Positions 23,635-36,413 of a stretch of 64,000 bases of DNA are shown piece after piece. A program made the position numbers and the translations under genes. Position 1 is the stretch's first letter, and every line of letters begins with the position of its first letter. Origin of the DNA: Lytechinus variegatus (lineage: Eukaryota > Echinodermata > Echinoidea > Temnopleuroida > Toxopneustidae). The stretch covers positions 33,040,911-33,104,910 of the forward strand of contig NC_054749.1 in NCBI RefSeq assembly GCF_018143015.1, written 5' to 3'. The notes beneath the pieces are model-generated. The model was given only the letters and a program-made list of their open reading frames with translations. It did no database searches and had not been told where the DNA came from.

Positions 23635-26600
23635 ATGGCTGCAAGAAGTACCGGTAATACATTTAGCCTGTGTACACAGCAAATGCAGGTTTTATCCATT
23701 TTGGTTTCAAATGGTGTCTGCACTGCTATATCATGTTGGCATGTGTTGCTATTTGGCCTTTAGACCTTGTGATTTAATAGTACAAAAATAAATACTGCAG
23801 TTTTTGTCTCACCTGCGAAGCAAAGTGAGACTATAGGCGCCGCTTTTCCGGCGGCGGCGGCGTCAACATCAAATCTTAACCTGAGGTTAAGTTTTTGAAA
23901 TGACATCATAACTTAGAAAGTATATGGACCTAGTTCATGAAACTTGGCCATAAGGTTAATCAAGTATTACTGAACATCCTATTAGAGTTTCATGTCACAT
24001 GACCAAGGTCAAAGGTCATTTAGGGTCAATGAACTTAGACCATGTTGGAGGAATCAACATCGAAATCTTAACCTGTGGTTAAGTTTTTGAAATGTCATCA
24101 TAACTTAGAAAATATATGGACCTAGTTCATGAAACTTGGACATAAGGTTAATCAAGTATCATGAACATCCTGCATGAGTTTCACGTCACATGACCAAGGT
24201 CAAAGGTCATTTAGGGTCAATGAACTTTGGCCGAATTGGGGATATCTGTTGAATTCCCATCATAACTTTGAAAGTTTATGGATCTGATTCATGAAACTTG
24301 GACATAATAGTAATCAAGCATCACTCAAAATTTTGTGCAAGTTTCAGGTCACATGATCAAGGTCAAAGGTCATTTAGGGTCAATGAACTTTGGCCGAATC
24401 GGGGGTATCAGTTGAATTACCATCATAACTTTGAAAGTTTATTGGTCTAGTTCGTTAAACTTGGACATTAGAGTAATCAAGTATCACTGAACATCCTGTG
24501 CGCATTTCAGGTCACATGACCAAGGTCAAAGGTCAATGAACTTTGGCCGAATGGGGTGTATCTGTTTAATAACCATCATATCTCTGTAAGTTTATTGGTC
24601 TAGTTCATAAAAAGTGGACACAAGAGTAACCATGTATCACTGAACATCTTGTGCGAGTTAGAGTAGTATTCAAAGTCAGCACTGCTGCTATATTGAACTG
24701 CGTGATGCAGGTGAGACGGCCAGAGGCATTCCACTTGTTCTGTGTACAAACCTATAGAATCACTACGCTTCTTACACAACGTGACGTCACGGTCTTGAGG
24801 CAGGTGAAAAGCACAATAAAGCCTATTTTCTAAGCTGGGTTCGAAGCCCGATAATTGGAATATTCTTGAGCAAAATACTCAGCTGGGAAGCGGTGAAAAT
24901 GCATAAAGCATACCCCTTGCTGTATTTAGTAGCTTATAAGCTTTCGATTGGTATATAATTTGTCAATTTCATTTTCGGGTCCGGTCTGGATCTTTAAATT
25001 CAAAGTTCTTATTGTTTTAAAATGCAAGTTTGTAGTTTCAGAGAAGAAAATATTTAAAAATCCTTGGAGTATCACTAGTGTCTGTAATTAACATACAAAT
25101 ATACCAGGCTTTGAGTAAGTATACGGGGAATTATTCATCGGAGGTGGACTGACATTAGGGGAAATAAAGTAATTTTGCCATTACAACCGAGGATAAAAAA
25201 TTTCTTCCAGACTTTCGAAATAGAGGCCTGGTATATTTGTTTTATCCTACTTTGATAAGTTAGAGCAGTAGATCTTGATAATCTAGTTCTTCATCTTTTT
25301 TAATCTGAACAAAATATGGATAACATGCTGCGCTGACTAACCTACTTCTCCTGAAGCCACGTACTAAGCATGTGGAAGGTGTATTAGTGCCTACACTGTC
25401 ATGATTTGTGACGTCATTGATGTCACGGAATAGCAAATTTTCTTCAGTGGGCGTTTCATTTTCAACATCATTGCAAATAGTGAGAATATGTTTGATCACA
25501 TGATGCTATTAAAACCAATCAGCACACAGGATTTAATTTATGAAGGATATGAAAACCCAATATGTGTAAATGTAATAAAGTAGCTATTTTCAATCATTTC
25601 TTTTTTTCTATTTAACAGGTAAAAAGAAATTTGTGGGAGTGAAATTCAAATTTGATGAATCCAACGCACCAAAGCGAGAGGAGAAAAAGTAAGTAAAATT
25701 CATCTTGAAGGATTGCAAATATTGCTATAATGTTATATTTCTGAATCATGCATGGTATGTGTAGAATGTTACTGAATGATGGAGACTTGTGTGCTGTGCA
25801 AACCCTTTACTCATACATGTAGAAAGTGGTCTGAATATGCAGCCTAAGGTCCCTTCCATTGACTTGAGTACAGAAGACCCCTCTGGTTTGTGCTAGTCTT
25901 GTGTGAAGACCAACTTGTTGATGAAATTCTTAATCAGGGGCTGTGGCTGCAGACTAGATTAAGGCCATCTTTGGTGGGTGAAAAGCATGGATTTGGTAAC
26001 AATGTGGCAGTCTTTTGCCAACATAAGATACTACAGATACATGTACATAATGTGCATGTCACACTATTCAGCCTTGTTTGCTTGTGTGTGTTTTTTTTTT
26101 GTCTAAATGTCATGATGAACAAGAAGAATGAAGCTTGTTTATATTTCCTCATATGCAGGCCTATTCCCATAGCCTTGAATTGTTCTCTAGTACCGTCTTG
26201 TTTTGAAAATTCAATAATATTGCTTATATTTTACCTTTTGACAGACCACCAGGTGGACTGGACAACAAGGCTACTCTAACAGTAAATGGAAATGAGTTTC
26301 ATGTTTATGCGAGAGATATGACTGTGATTGAGAATCTAGGAAGAGGGGCTTATGGCATTGTAGACAGAGTTAGGCATGAACCAAGTCAATCTATCATGGC
26401 TGTTAAGGTAAGGCGATGCTTAATGAAACCGAATCATGATATAATATCAACATGATCATTGCTACCGCCAGCAGCGACATTACCATCACACCATTATGGT
26501 AATCATCACAGTCACTGCATCATCATCATCATCATCATCATCATTGCTGTCATCATCATCATCACCTCTACCTTATCATCATCATCATCTCAAACACCAT

Positions 26601-29600
26601 TTATCAGTTCTAACCAAGAACACTTGGCATCATCACCATGACTTTTGTTACCACATCATGACCCTCCATCGCCTCTATCACCTTTATCATCCTCCTCATC
26701 ATCATTGATGTCATCTTTGTCATCATCAGTCCAAACGTTTTGCATTTACTACAGAAGCACCCTTTACAACGCACCAGTTCCTTTGAAAATGCAAGTCAAA
26801 TCACAGTGGAGAGCTTAGAGGCTTTCGTCGAAATTTGGTGGACTGGGACAGCATTGGAATATCTTGACTCTTGCCAACGAAATATTTGCAATTGTTCATC
26901 CGGTGCAAATGTATGGATGATCTGCTGTCCCAGTCCACCAACTTTTGACAAAAACCTATCAGCTCCCCGTTGTGATTTTAATTGCATTTTCAAAGAGACT
27001 GATGCATTGTAGAGAGTGTCTCCGTTGTAAATTGATGTAATCTCTGTCATCATCATCGCAATCATTATGATCTCCATCATCCTCACCACCATCAATGTCA
27101 TTACCTCATCCTTCATGGTAAATGCCACCATCATCATCACTAGATTTGTTGTAAATCAAAATTATGGAAATTCATAGAATTCATAAATAAAGAATTGAAA
27201 TTTAGGAATTGTATAAGTGCCAAAATGAGGGACGGGGAAATAAATTTGAATTGCAGAAAGGATGAATAAATTTAAACAGCTGATTTCAATGCTACGAATA
27301 CACCTTTTCACCTAAAATCATTATTGATTCTGGGTTAGTCATTTCCCTGAAATTTCCAAACATTAGTTAAGATAATTTACCCTAATTTAATTCCAGTATG
27401 ACACAAAGAATTGTAATTGATCTCACTTATGAATAGCCACCAATGTTATGATTCTTTATCTTTATTTTCTCTCTTTTCTGTATTGCACTGTATCATTGTC
27501 AGTAAAAAAAAAAAACACACTCTTAACAAGTGAGAAAAAAAAACTCTCAAATAATTATTTGTTTTTTTTATATTTAGATGCTAGATGATGCTGTTGTTTT
27601 GCTTTCTATAGTTGAGGTGCATTCATTTAAATGCGGTACTTTGTAACATGGGGCCTTGCACTATATCCATGTATGTAGGTTCATTTACAATACAAATCTG
27701 ATTACAATGGTCATTTACAATACAAATCTGATTAAAATGTTCATGCAGAAAATCCGAGCTCAAGTAAACAGTACAGAGGATAAGAGGATATTGATGGATA
27801 TGGATGTAGCTATGAGGAGTTCAGATTGCCAATATACGGTTGAGTTCTACGGTGCTCTCTTTCAAGAGGTATGGAGTAACCAAATTCAGCGTGCTTTTTA
27901 AGACTGCATTTAATCAACACTTATCACAGTTTTCAAAGATGTTTTTGTTCTAATTGTGGATGCATTCAGTCAATATGTTGTTGCCTTTAAAATGAATGCC
28001 TTTCAAACACAAATTAAACGCCAAGAAAGATGAGATACAGAGAGTAAATTAAGAATCGCTGTTTGAAGGATTGATGAAATTTTGGTATCATTTTTTTTTA
28101 ATTTTGACTTAGATTTTCACTATTCAATAATACTTTTGTAGATTTTACAATATTAGACTTTCAGAGTGACAGATTTAAACTCCAGTTTATATATTGCTTA
28201 TCATCACTTTGATTTTGCAGGGAGATGTGTGGATCTGTATGGAAGTTATGGATACATGCCTTGATAAACTCTATAAGAACAAACTCAAACCTCAAGGGGT
28301 ATATATACCTGAAAATATATTAAGCAGGATATCATTTTCTGTAAGTATGTTATATTCAAGTAGAGATAAATTACCCTATTCATTTTATATAATCTTTTCT
28401 TGTTTAGTTATTACTGCCACCCATAACTCTTACATTTGTGATAACTATACACTTAAATGACTTCAATATTTTGGCTCTGCAAGCAACAGGTTAACGTTTA
28501 CCTTTATTACAGGGTTATCAATTGGATGAAAATAGCATCCAAGTTGTCACCCCATCCGTAGAAAATAAATTCTTAATAGCACATAAGGGCAAAATATCTT
28601 TATAGAATCTCTCTATGTTAGTTTCTCTTTCTTAAATATAAATAAAAAGTTTATGACCTGCATGTTTTTCAGTTTCAGTCAACCTGAAATTCTTATATTT
28701 TTTAGCATTGATTTTGTTGTTTAATGGCTGTAAATTGTTGTATTTTGATTCCTTAAGAAATACAGAAACACTGGCTGAAATGCATTGTTACTATAAATGT
28801 TTTGATAATGTTGCTAATATATGTGTTTACTTATTATTTCATATTGATGTTTTAGATTGTGAGTGCTCTGAGGTATCTACAGACAAGGCTAAAAGTGATT
28901 CACAGAGATGTGAAACCATCCAATGTACTAGCTAATCGTAACGGCAAAATAAAATTATGTGACTTTGGAATCAGCGGACAATTAGTCAACTCAATGGCCA
29001 AAACACAAGACGCAGGTAGCCGACAGTATATGGCAGTAAGTAGACAAAAAATTATGTTTTAATTCATTTGTATACTATTTATTGTTTAATACTATAATAT
29101 CCAAGTCCTTTGGAAGTGCATAGGAATGTTATGACATAGTATGATATGCGCTATACAAGAACTGCGTTATTATTATTATTTATTCTTACAATGATTTACC
29201 ATGAGTAACGGACAGCTTTGCTTGTACATGTATATCTCTCTAGAGCCATTCTAATGTTATCTAAATGGCAGTTATGATTGAACTAGGAGCTTATTTAGTT
29301 ACATGTATTTTGAGTTGGAATCCTGGATAGGAAATTGTCATTTCTAAGCAGATGCGGGGAAATTAAATGTGTCCCACATATGCTCAAATGGAGATTAATA
29401 CCTTGCCAAAGGAAAACAATTTAAGAATGACATTTGAGCCATGTTCCTTTGTCAATGAATTTTCTTTTTTATTGTATTTCAGCCAGAGAGAATAAATCCA
29501 GATAATAGTGGCAAGGGCTACGATGTCAAATCAGATGTTTGGAGTTTTGGTATTACTATGGTGAGTATTAGTTTTGCTGTTTGTTTATGTTTTGTTTGCA

Positions 29601-32600
29601 CAGTTTTTGGTAATGTATGGCACCTTATATTTACTTTAGAGTACTGTTAATATTGTATATTTGATATGTTTCTTTGTGTCTTTAAAGATAAATTCCAGTA
29701 TTGGTAACGATCTCAGAATAACTTTTTACAGAATCTTATATAATGACAACCCAAGTGTCTGTTTGTATGAATACAAAATATTTGCCAAAGGATTCTGGAA
29801 GAAATTGTGTAATTGCTGAGAAATAAGCAAAATAAGCGCGGATTCGGTCACTTCCATCGGGTCTTTATTCCAACAATAATAATACACTGTCCCATGTGTG
29901 CTTATCTGTGATGGTGACCTTCAGTGTGAACATTTTTCAGCGTAGATTTCAAGATTTCACAAAGTTCAGTTTATGTAACTGTACCAGATCTAGATCCTCG
30001 ATGATATACTGACAAGCCTGGTTTTACAGACTTTCTCATGAAATCAGTGTTTACTGCAACTACTGCCATTTCTCTTTAAAGCCTGTCCAACACTTTGATT
30101 AAGGGTCACAAATTTAAATTATACTCAAGTATCATCTGTCATGCCAATCTTGCAAAAGTGTAGGGGTCATCTACTATTTTAACCCCTGTTGATTACTTGA
30201 TTCCTTGTGGAAGTTGAATTTGATTTGTGGCTACCTAGCTCCCTTTAATAAAGTGCCCTTTTATTTTATTATCTTACAAATTTTGTGATTGGGTAGCAGA
30301 AAGGTACAGAAAAAATCATCCTGAAATTCTTAGCCCATTCCGAGCTTGAGAATTGTTTTTTAAATAAATATTTTCATGTAGAATCACCCATTTTATTCAA
30401 TAGATCTCTTTGTTATTGCATATTCTTTATATAACTGTTTTAGGGCATGCATATTAATATAATTCACTTTTGAATCAATAGTGACAGGTACTTGGGGGAA
30501 ATTTCTTAGGGGAAATTTCCCAAAACTTGGAATAGGCTTTAATGTACAACTCTACTTTTTTCTGATAGAATTTTTTGTTCAACTCCATTTCATAAAAAAG
30601 ATAGTAAGGCTGTAAAACAATTCAAACATTTGTAACGACACCTCCTGATTGATGAAGATTTGATTTCTTTTGGTCTTGCCCTTCTTTAGTTTGAATTATA
30701 GATTGTAACCATTTGTGTAATTTCATCTGTAAAACAATTCAAACATTTGTAATGACACCTCCTGATTGATGAAGATTTGATTTCTTTTGGTCTTGCCCTT
30801 CTTTAGTTTGAATTATAGATTGTAACCATTTGTGTAATTTTATCTTTGTATGTTTACTTACTGTAAGGTGTCATCTTTAATAAGCAATTATTTGAGCTTT
30901 CTATGATCCCCCACTACTAGTATTGAACATTGTATTGTATTGATTTGTATTGTTTTTTTTAAAGTGGAAAAAGATTGAATTGAATTGAATGTTTGTTTTG
31001 ATTGTCAGGTGGAGATAGCAACAAACACCTACCCGTATGAAAAATGGCATGACATGTTTCAACAGCTCAGGCAAGTGGTACAAGGCGAAGCGCCCTCACT
31101 ACCCGAAGATAGATTCTCTGGAGAAATCCGTGACTTCATCAACAAATGGTAAGTATTCTTGTGGGCTCTTCACCAGGGATGCCACTTTTCAGATTGAAGC
31201 CTGAATTTAGTCTTTATCAACTTATTTTCCGGCCATTGTGTGAAAATGGCTTTTTGTAGTTGATTGTCAGACTTCTATTAGTCTTAATTATCATCCCTGC
31301 TTGACATAAATTTTGATTGGTTATGTGCTATATGTTGGACTAGGGGAGGTCTTAACATCTTCCTATTGTATTATTCATTAGTTTGTTGTACTGCTGTTTC
31401 ATTTATTTGCAATTTATTTTAAATTTTTACAAGTATATTCTGGATTGTGGTATTATTTTCATGTGCAACAATAGCCATAACACAGAAAAGGAGTTTTTGG
31501 TGATATTTGACTTGTCCTGCAAACTTATGAATAAAAAATATATAATCACCATCCCCAAAATAAGTTTATAAAAATATTTTAAAGACAATTATTGGATTTA
31601 GCTTAAATCTCAATTTCATGTATTGTTTTTTCTGAATATTCAGTTTTATTATCTGAAACAATTCCATGTTTGATATTTGATGTTGTTTGTGCATGGAAAT
31701 ATGGCTTAAGAAGGCATTTGTTTCAAAACTTCTTGTTAGAGTGACTGATATTTTTCAAATTATATTAGTGATAGTAGTTAAAAACTATTTCTTTCCAATA
31801 TTTTTTTCTCTGATTAACCAAGATCTTGCAAATAAGATTGTAAATGAACAATAGCTTTGAATGTAACTCTGTTATTTAAAACTTCTTTAAAATTATCATT
31901 GAGGTAACACAGTGAAAACATGAATAACATGATTATTTTGTGGCTGCCCATGTACTGCCATTTATGGAATCACTTAATTTTTTTATACTTATCTTGTCTC
32001 TTATATCTTGTAATTTTTCTTTAGTTTGAAAAAGGAGTGCACAGAACGGCCATCATATACAAGATTATTAGTAAGTATATTCATATTTCATTAAAATATT
32101 CTCTCGGACTGAAGACAACAATATATTGGGTTTAAAAGTTAATGCAGTTGGGCAATTACGCCTAAAATGAATGATCAGCTCACTTCATATTTATTGTAAA
32201 AAAATGTAGATAATCTTAAAGACCCAATCCTTGGATTTAAAATGCTTTTAAGAATGAATCTTGCCATTCCAGGGACTATTGGTACGGTGCATCTTGGCTT
32301 AAAGTCGGTTTTGGTCTGTTGAAATCGCAGTGTTTTGTTATTCTGTTTCCATAATTAATTTAAATGCCAGTTGTAACAATCTAAATATTAGTTTCAACAA
32401 AATCCAGTAATATAGAATAATAAGCATGGAATTTCTACCGCCTGGTAACGTTTTTGTCTGAGCAATAATAATGCAAAGTCTCTCATGTGTTCTTTGTGTT
32501 TGTGATCTGCAGTTTACTTGCTTTTCAGCTTAGATTTTAAGATTTCACAAGGTCAAGGTCTGCAATTATATTGGGACAATTGACATTTAAATAAGATATT

Positions 32601-33193
32601 TTCTCAAATGAAATCATTGTTTGCTGCAGTTATTTCAATTTTTTTATGCTGTTTGGGAAATGCATGGATATCAACAAAATTCTGTAGAGTCCTATGTTAA
32701 AAACATGGCACACAAAAGACATTTTGTGTAGCATTCTTTAACAACAAAAAATTGAGGGCAAATTACTATGTGTATTAGCAAAATCAATCCCTTTATTATT
32801 TCTTTATATATCTTTACAGTTGAGCTTAAAAGTTTGTGAACCCCACCACAAAATGCATTTCTTCATCCTGAGTGTTGAATATAGACACAGCACTACAATG
32901 TTCAGCGAGCCCAGTGAAATTAACTTTATTGAATGTGATATTTATCACCTGACTTCACAAATATATATCTAAAACATGGCAGAACTTTAAACTTTGAATA
33001 AGTTTATTTCTGTTGGGTTTCACTAACTTTTTGAGTACCAGTTTATATTGATTATTTCTTTTTTAATTTGTCTATTTACTTGTTTGTTTTGTAGGATCAT
33101 GAGTTCATCAAGAAGCATGCTGAAGTAGGAGACCAAGATGTAGCTACCTTTATAGCACCTATCATTGGTGATGCCGAAACTCTACCTCATTGA
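23635..33193 (+). CDS. MKK3/6: Dual-specificity MAP kinase kinase 3/6 (p38 activator), ten coding exons
   Basis: Coding exons are 23635-23653, 25619-25688, 26245-26407, 27749-27868, 28221-28340, 28856-29035, 29483-29560, 31009-31148, 32025-32070 and 33095-33193. All introns are GT-AG and the phases join to 1035 nt, 344 aa plus stop. Known human MKK6 and MKK3 are 334 and 347 aa. Visible features are an N-terminal MAPK docking site ([12 protein letters not shown], 7-18), the glycine loop GRGAYG (62-67), ATP-binding K84, catalytic HRD (180-182) within [13 protein letters not shown] (200-202), activation-loop S210 and T214 in SMAKT (the MKK6 S207/T211 sites) and APE (224-226). The C-terminal [14 protein letters not shown] is the docking region for upstream MAP3Ks. 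The family phosphorylates Thr and Tyr of p38 in stress and developmental signalling in the cytoplasm and nucleus. No key residue is missing. It is single-copy in this window. Confidence 0.96.
23806..24717. mobile_element. Tandem-repeat transposon with GTCTCACCTGC ends, in MKK3/6 intron 1
   Basis: The termini GTCTCACCTGC (23806-23816) and GCAGGTGAGAC (24707-24717) are exact inverted copies. After a GGCGGCGGCGG stretch, a unit of about 163-191 bp is repeated four to five times; each unit contains CATAACTT, TAATCAAGTAT-like text, GTCACATGACC and AGGTCAAAGGTCA. I recall similar sequences as widespread repeats in marine invertebrate genomes. It has no coding capacity. The AGGTCAAAGGTCA core is a perfect DR1 nuclear-receptor half-site pair. 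Confidence 0.7.
25095..25240. mobile_element. 146-bp MITE with perfect 15-bp inverted ends
   Basis: ACAAATATACCAGGC at the left and GCCTGGTATATTTGT at the right are exact inverted copies. It lies in MKK3/6 intron 1. The interior is unique in the window. No clear target duplication was seen. Confidence 0.6.
26518..26720. repeat. ATC trinucleotide microsatellite in MKK3/6 intron 3
   Basis: Runs of ATC/ATT/ACC triplets, densest at 26,519-26,590 and more degenerate afterwards. A further ATC-rich patch at 27,040-27,140 lies beyond the MITE at 26,765, suggesting the MITE landed inside a longer microsatellite. Confidence 0.85.
26765..27011. mobile_element. 247-bp palindromic MITE in MKK3/6 intron 3
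   Basis: The outer arms start TACAACGCACCAGTT and end CTGATGCATTGTA. The arms pair over about 100 bp each, including TTTGAAAATGCAA against its complement and TGGTGGACTGGGACAGC against GCTGTCCCAGTCCACCA. A transcript of the intron would fold this into a long hairpin. There is no coding capacity. Confidence 0.75.
29690..30083 (+). repeat. Dispersed repeat in MKK3/6 intron 7, related to 32,225-32,645 (intron 9)
   Basis: Both introns contain, in the same order, TCCAGTAATA-like text, CAATAATAATGCA/ACA, CATGTGTGCTT/TTCTT, TTTTCAGC with TAGATTT, AAGATTTCACAA, and ATGAAATCANTGTTT with TGC and a tail of CATTTCT/AATTTTT. The 3' part also occurs inverted at 293-376. The match is diverged, so the copies are old. 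Their class is unknown. Confidence 0.5.
30610..30843. repeat. 117-bp tandem duplication in MKK3/6 intron 7
   Basis: 30610-30726 and 30727-30843 are almost identical (for example CGACACC against TGACACC), so the duplication is recent. It lies about 165 bp before the acceptor of exon 8 and leaves that acceptor intact. Confidence 0.9.
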
Positions 33194-35130
33194 TAATAAC
33201 TCTCCGTCAATTTTGTTGAAGCTGCATTTTAGTTTTGATTTGTCCTAGTCATTGATCAGTGTTGAATTTTTAAAAGGAATTATGTCATCTTGAAATCTGC
33301 GATGTGACGTCTTCATTGCAATGGTGTTGTGGCATTGTGGTTTGCATCTGTGATCCAGTTGCATGGGAGTAACAAACCAATTTTTTAGGTGTATGGTTCA
33401 AACTCTGGGTTGCACCTTTCGGATGGTAATGTTAAAGGTTGATCACAGATGTAAATAATCATACGTGATTGATGCACCTGTATAAACTCTGATACACTCG
33501 CGCAGGAAGAACACATGTCCCACCACCAAGGTAGAGCGATGTAGTCATCTTGTTGACCCATGTCTTCGGATCAAGCTTGCTTACCATCCAGTGGACTACA
33601 GGTTCATATATGCTGTGTTCAAAACCTTTCCCAGTTATATACATGTTTTCATACAATTTTTCACAGCATGTTCATTAGGGCCTTTATAAACATGTTTTTC
33701 AAATGGTTGTGTTAATATACTCATCTTAGATATTGAAAGTGAAAATTTCTTAACAGATTCACATTTTTCTCTCATCCAGGAACATGTTTTAGATCACACA
33801 AATTTGTGGGATTAAAAATAATTACATAATCAAAAAACCATCTGTACTTTGTACCCTGAAATAATGTTTTGAAACCTTAATTCTTCCCTCATCTTGTTGT
33901 CATGGAAATTGAAACCTGTTTACACTGTCGGAAGTTAAATTATACCTTGCAGGCTTTCTAAAACACAAAGCATATAGAAACCTCTTATTTCTAATTTTAA
34001 TGGTTGATTGCTAAAACATTTAGGCTCTTTGGAAACACATTTCTACATTGCAGACTTCTTTTTTTAAATGATGCATCTTATTATCAAAGTTTCTTGTAAC
34101 ACTCACTCTTACATGGAGGAAATAGTGCCAAATGATGAATGGAAAATTGTAAATGGGTGTGTTCTAGTTTGAAAAATAGAAAATGTTCAATCATTTTCTT
34201 CATTTTTTAAAGAAATTTGTTAACATCGAAGCTACCATATGATAGTGCCACATGACATTGTTTTCATTATTATTATGTAAAGATTTTGTGTTAACATCTT
34301 TGAAAACAACATTGATAGTATTGGCTAGATAAAACAACATTGATATTTATTGGGTAGATGTAATGAAGATCTACAAGTTGGTAAAGGATAATGGCCAGCT
34401 TTTCATGATTTGAGAATAATGGTGTGCTTTAGCAAAAAGAAGCCAATGTCTACCAAATAAAAAAAAAATGATGTGTTCATGTTTCTAACCTAACTTACTC
34501 TACTACTGGGCCCAAAGTGCATGTATAAATTCAATCCTGCTAAATGTAAAAAAAAAATCTACCTTTTTGTCTGACTGGCACCCATTTTACTCTATCTTTA
34601 CTTCACTTTATGAATTGTTCAAGCCAAGATGGTATATAATGAGCATTACTAGCAAACTTTAAAATAGAAAATTAGGAATTTTAGGAATGCCTCTCATATA
34701 GGGAGTTTGACATACATTCATTATAGAATTACCTATTATTGATATTTTTGGCTAAACATGAATGCATTGCATTGTTGTCATTGTTAAAGGCCTGCTTTTA
34801 TTGATAAATTTCACTTTCGCCATCTGCTTCTTTCTACCAAAGTAAGGTATTATTTCAACTTTGAAGACGATTACCATTGACTAGGATGGAAGGAAGAAAC
34901 GAAAACAACTCAAGATCAGTCAGCATGTTGGTTTGAAGTGTTATGTTTTAGTACATTGTAATATAAGAAAATATTGACCTGTTTGTGGGGACAATTATTT
35001 GCACAAGTTGAGTGCTTAGTTAAGTGCAATGTGATATGAATCAGTATGGCATTAGTGTAGATAGGGTGGTCATAAATTGTGGTATACTCTTATTTTGCTA
35101 CAAAAGAATAAAGAAGGAAAAAGGGACTAT
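33194..35130 (+). other. MKK3/6 3' UTR with candidate polyadenylation signals
   Basis: The stop TGA at 33191-33193 is followed by AT-rich sequence without another recognisable gene. AATAAA occurs at 34456-34461 and 35107-35112; either could end the transcript, giving a 3' UTR of about 1.3 or 1.9 kb, a plausible length for the group. No downstream GU-rich element was judged decisive. Confidence 0.4.
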
Positions 35131-36054
35131 GGAGGGGGGGGGAGTAGTTCTCTTATGAGGTTTAAAGCCCACTTGACAACTTCCACAACATCCTATGAAC
35201 CAAAATGTGATTATGTTTTCATGAACATTGTTAACCCATTACTGGATGGCGTGTAGCCATTTTGCATGTGTATTTGTCCAGGACCGAATGCTAATACTAT
35301 AGGCACTATGAATTTGACTACAGTAACTATTCATGGGTGACCAATAGAGATGGAACCAAGGGCGGCCCTGGGGCCACATTTTGCCGGCCTGAGCCCGGCC
35401 TTAGGTCAAGTCATGTGTACAAAGTCTATGGGAGAAATGTTAATTTGATGCCCTCTCAGACTCCAAACAACTGGCCTGGAATCCATTCAGTATGACCAAA
35501 TGAATACCTAGAGGCCACCACACACCTGACTGGTCCATGATCTGATTCTAGAACAATTTGCATTTTGCTCATTTTCTGAAAATGTGAATTAAAAGTATCT
35601 TTTTATTTGAGGTTCAAATTAACTGAAAGAATACTATAACAATTTTGCATGATTGTAAGCCTTTATTCTGGAGTAAAGGCCAAATTGGTGACAAAATGTA
35701 TGATTGCTATGATGTAATTATGACTTCATGTAAAATTTGCTTTTATTGCAACAAGGATGATAGCAGAGTCTCAGATTTGAACATACATATTTGTACGATG
35801 ATTAATCTTACATGGTAAGATACTCCATGTCTCAATATTACTGTTTTATTCCAAAGTCGAGTCGCAGACCAATCGTGAGATGTTTGATGGCCTTTGCCGA
35901 AAATTTAGTAATTTGGTAATTAGGTGACCAAGTAGATTTTGTAGAAGTACCTGTACAAATTTTTTTTTGTTAAATCATAACAGTAATAGGCCAATGATAC
36001 AATGTACCATGGGAATGTATACAGAAAACATACGTGATGAAAGATAGTAAACGT
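35131..36054. other. Intergenic, no gene recognised
   Basis: AT-rich sequence after a G run at about 35,133. It contains no exon or element that I can support. Confidence 0.5.
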
Positions 36055-36413
36055 ATACATTCATAATTCCGAAGCTTCGTTATTCCAAAAGCGAAATAAG
36101 GTTCGTCGTTCCGAAGGTTCAACAATTCGGAATCCGGGCAACAAAATGAGGTTCGTTGTTCCTAAGGTTCGTTAATCCAAAACGAAATAAGGTTCGCTGT
36201 TCCGAAGGTTTGTTAATCCGAAACGAAATGAGGTTCGTTGTTCATTTCGTTTTCGGACAAACGATCCTTCAGAATTACGAACCTCATTTCGTTTTCGGAT
36301 TAATGAACCTTCGGAATTACGACTCTCATTTCGTTTTCGGACTAACGAACCTTCGGAATTACGACTCTCATTTCCTTTTCTGATTTACGAACCTTTGGAA
36401 TTACGAAGTGTAA
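36055..36413. mobile_element. Palindromic element built from TTCGTTATTCCGAAGG-type subrepeats
   Basis: The left half repeats units of about 37-60 bp containing CGAAATAAGGTTCGTNGTTCC and AAGGTTCGTTAATCC. The right half carries the inverse, with TTACGAACCTCATTTCGTT repeated four times. The outer text CATAATTCCGAAGC answers ACCTTTGGAATTACGAAG at the right. It is therefore a foldback of tandem subrepeats. The 75-aa frame through it merely translates the repeat. Confidence 0.75.

Noticed and set aside
24838-24856. GGTTCGAAGCC, a tRNA B-box match
   Set aside because: No A-box or cloverleaf can be formed upstream.
26459-26708. Ser/Ile/His-rich frames in MKK3/6 intron 3
   Set aside because: Translation of the ATC microsatellite.
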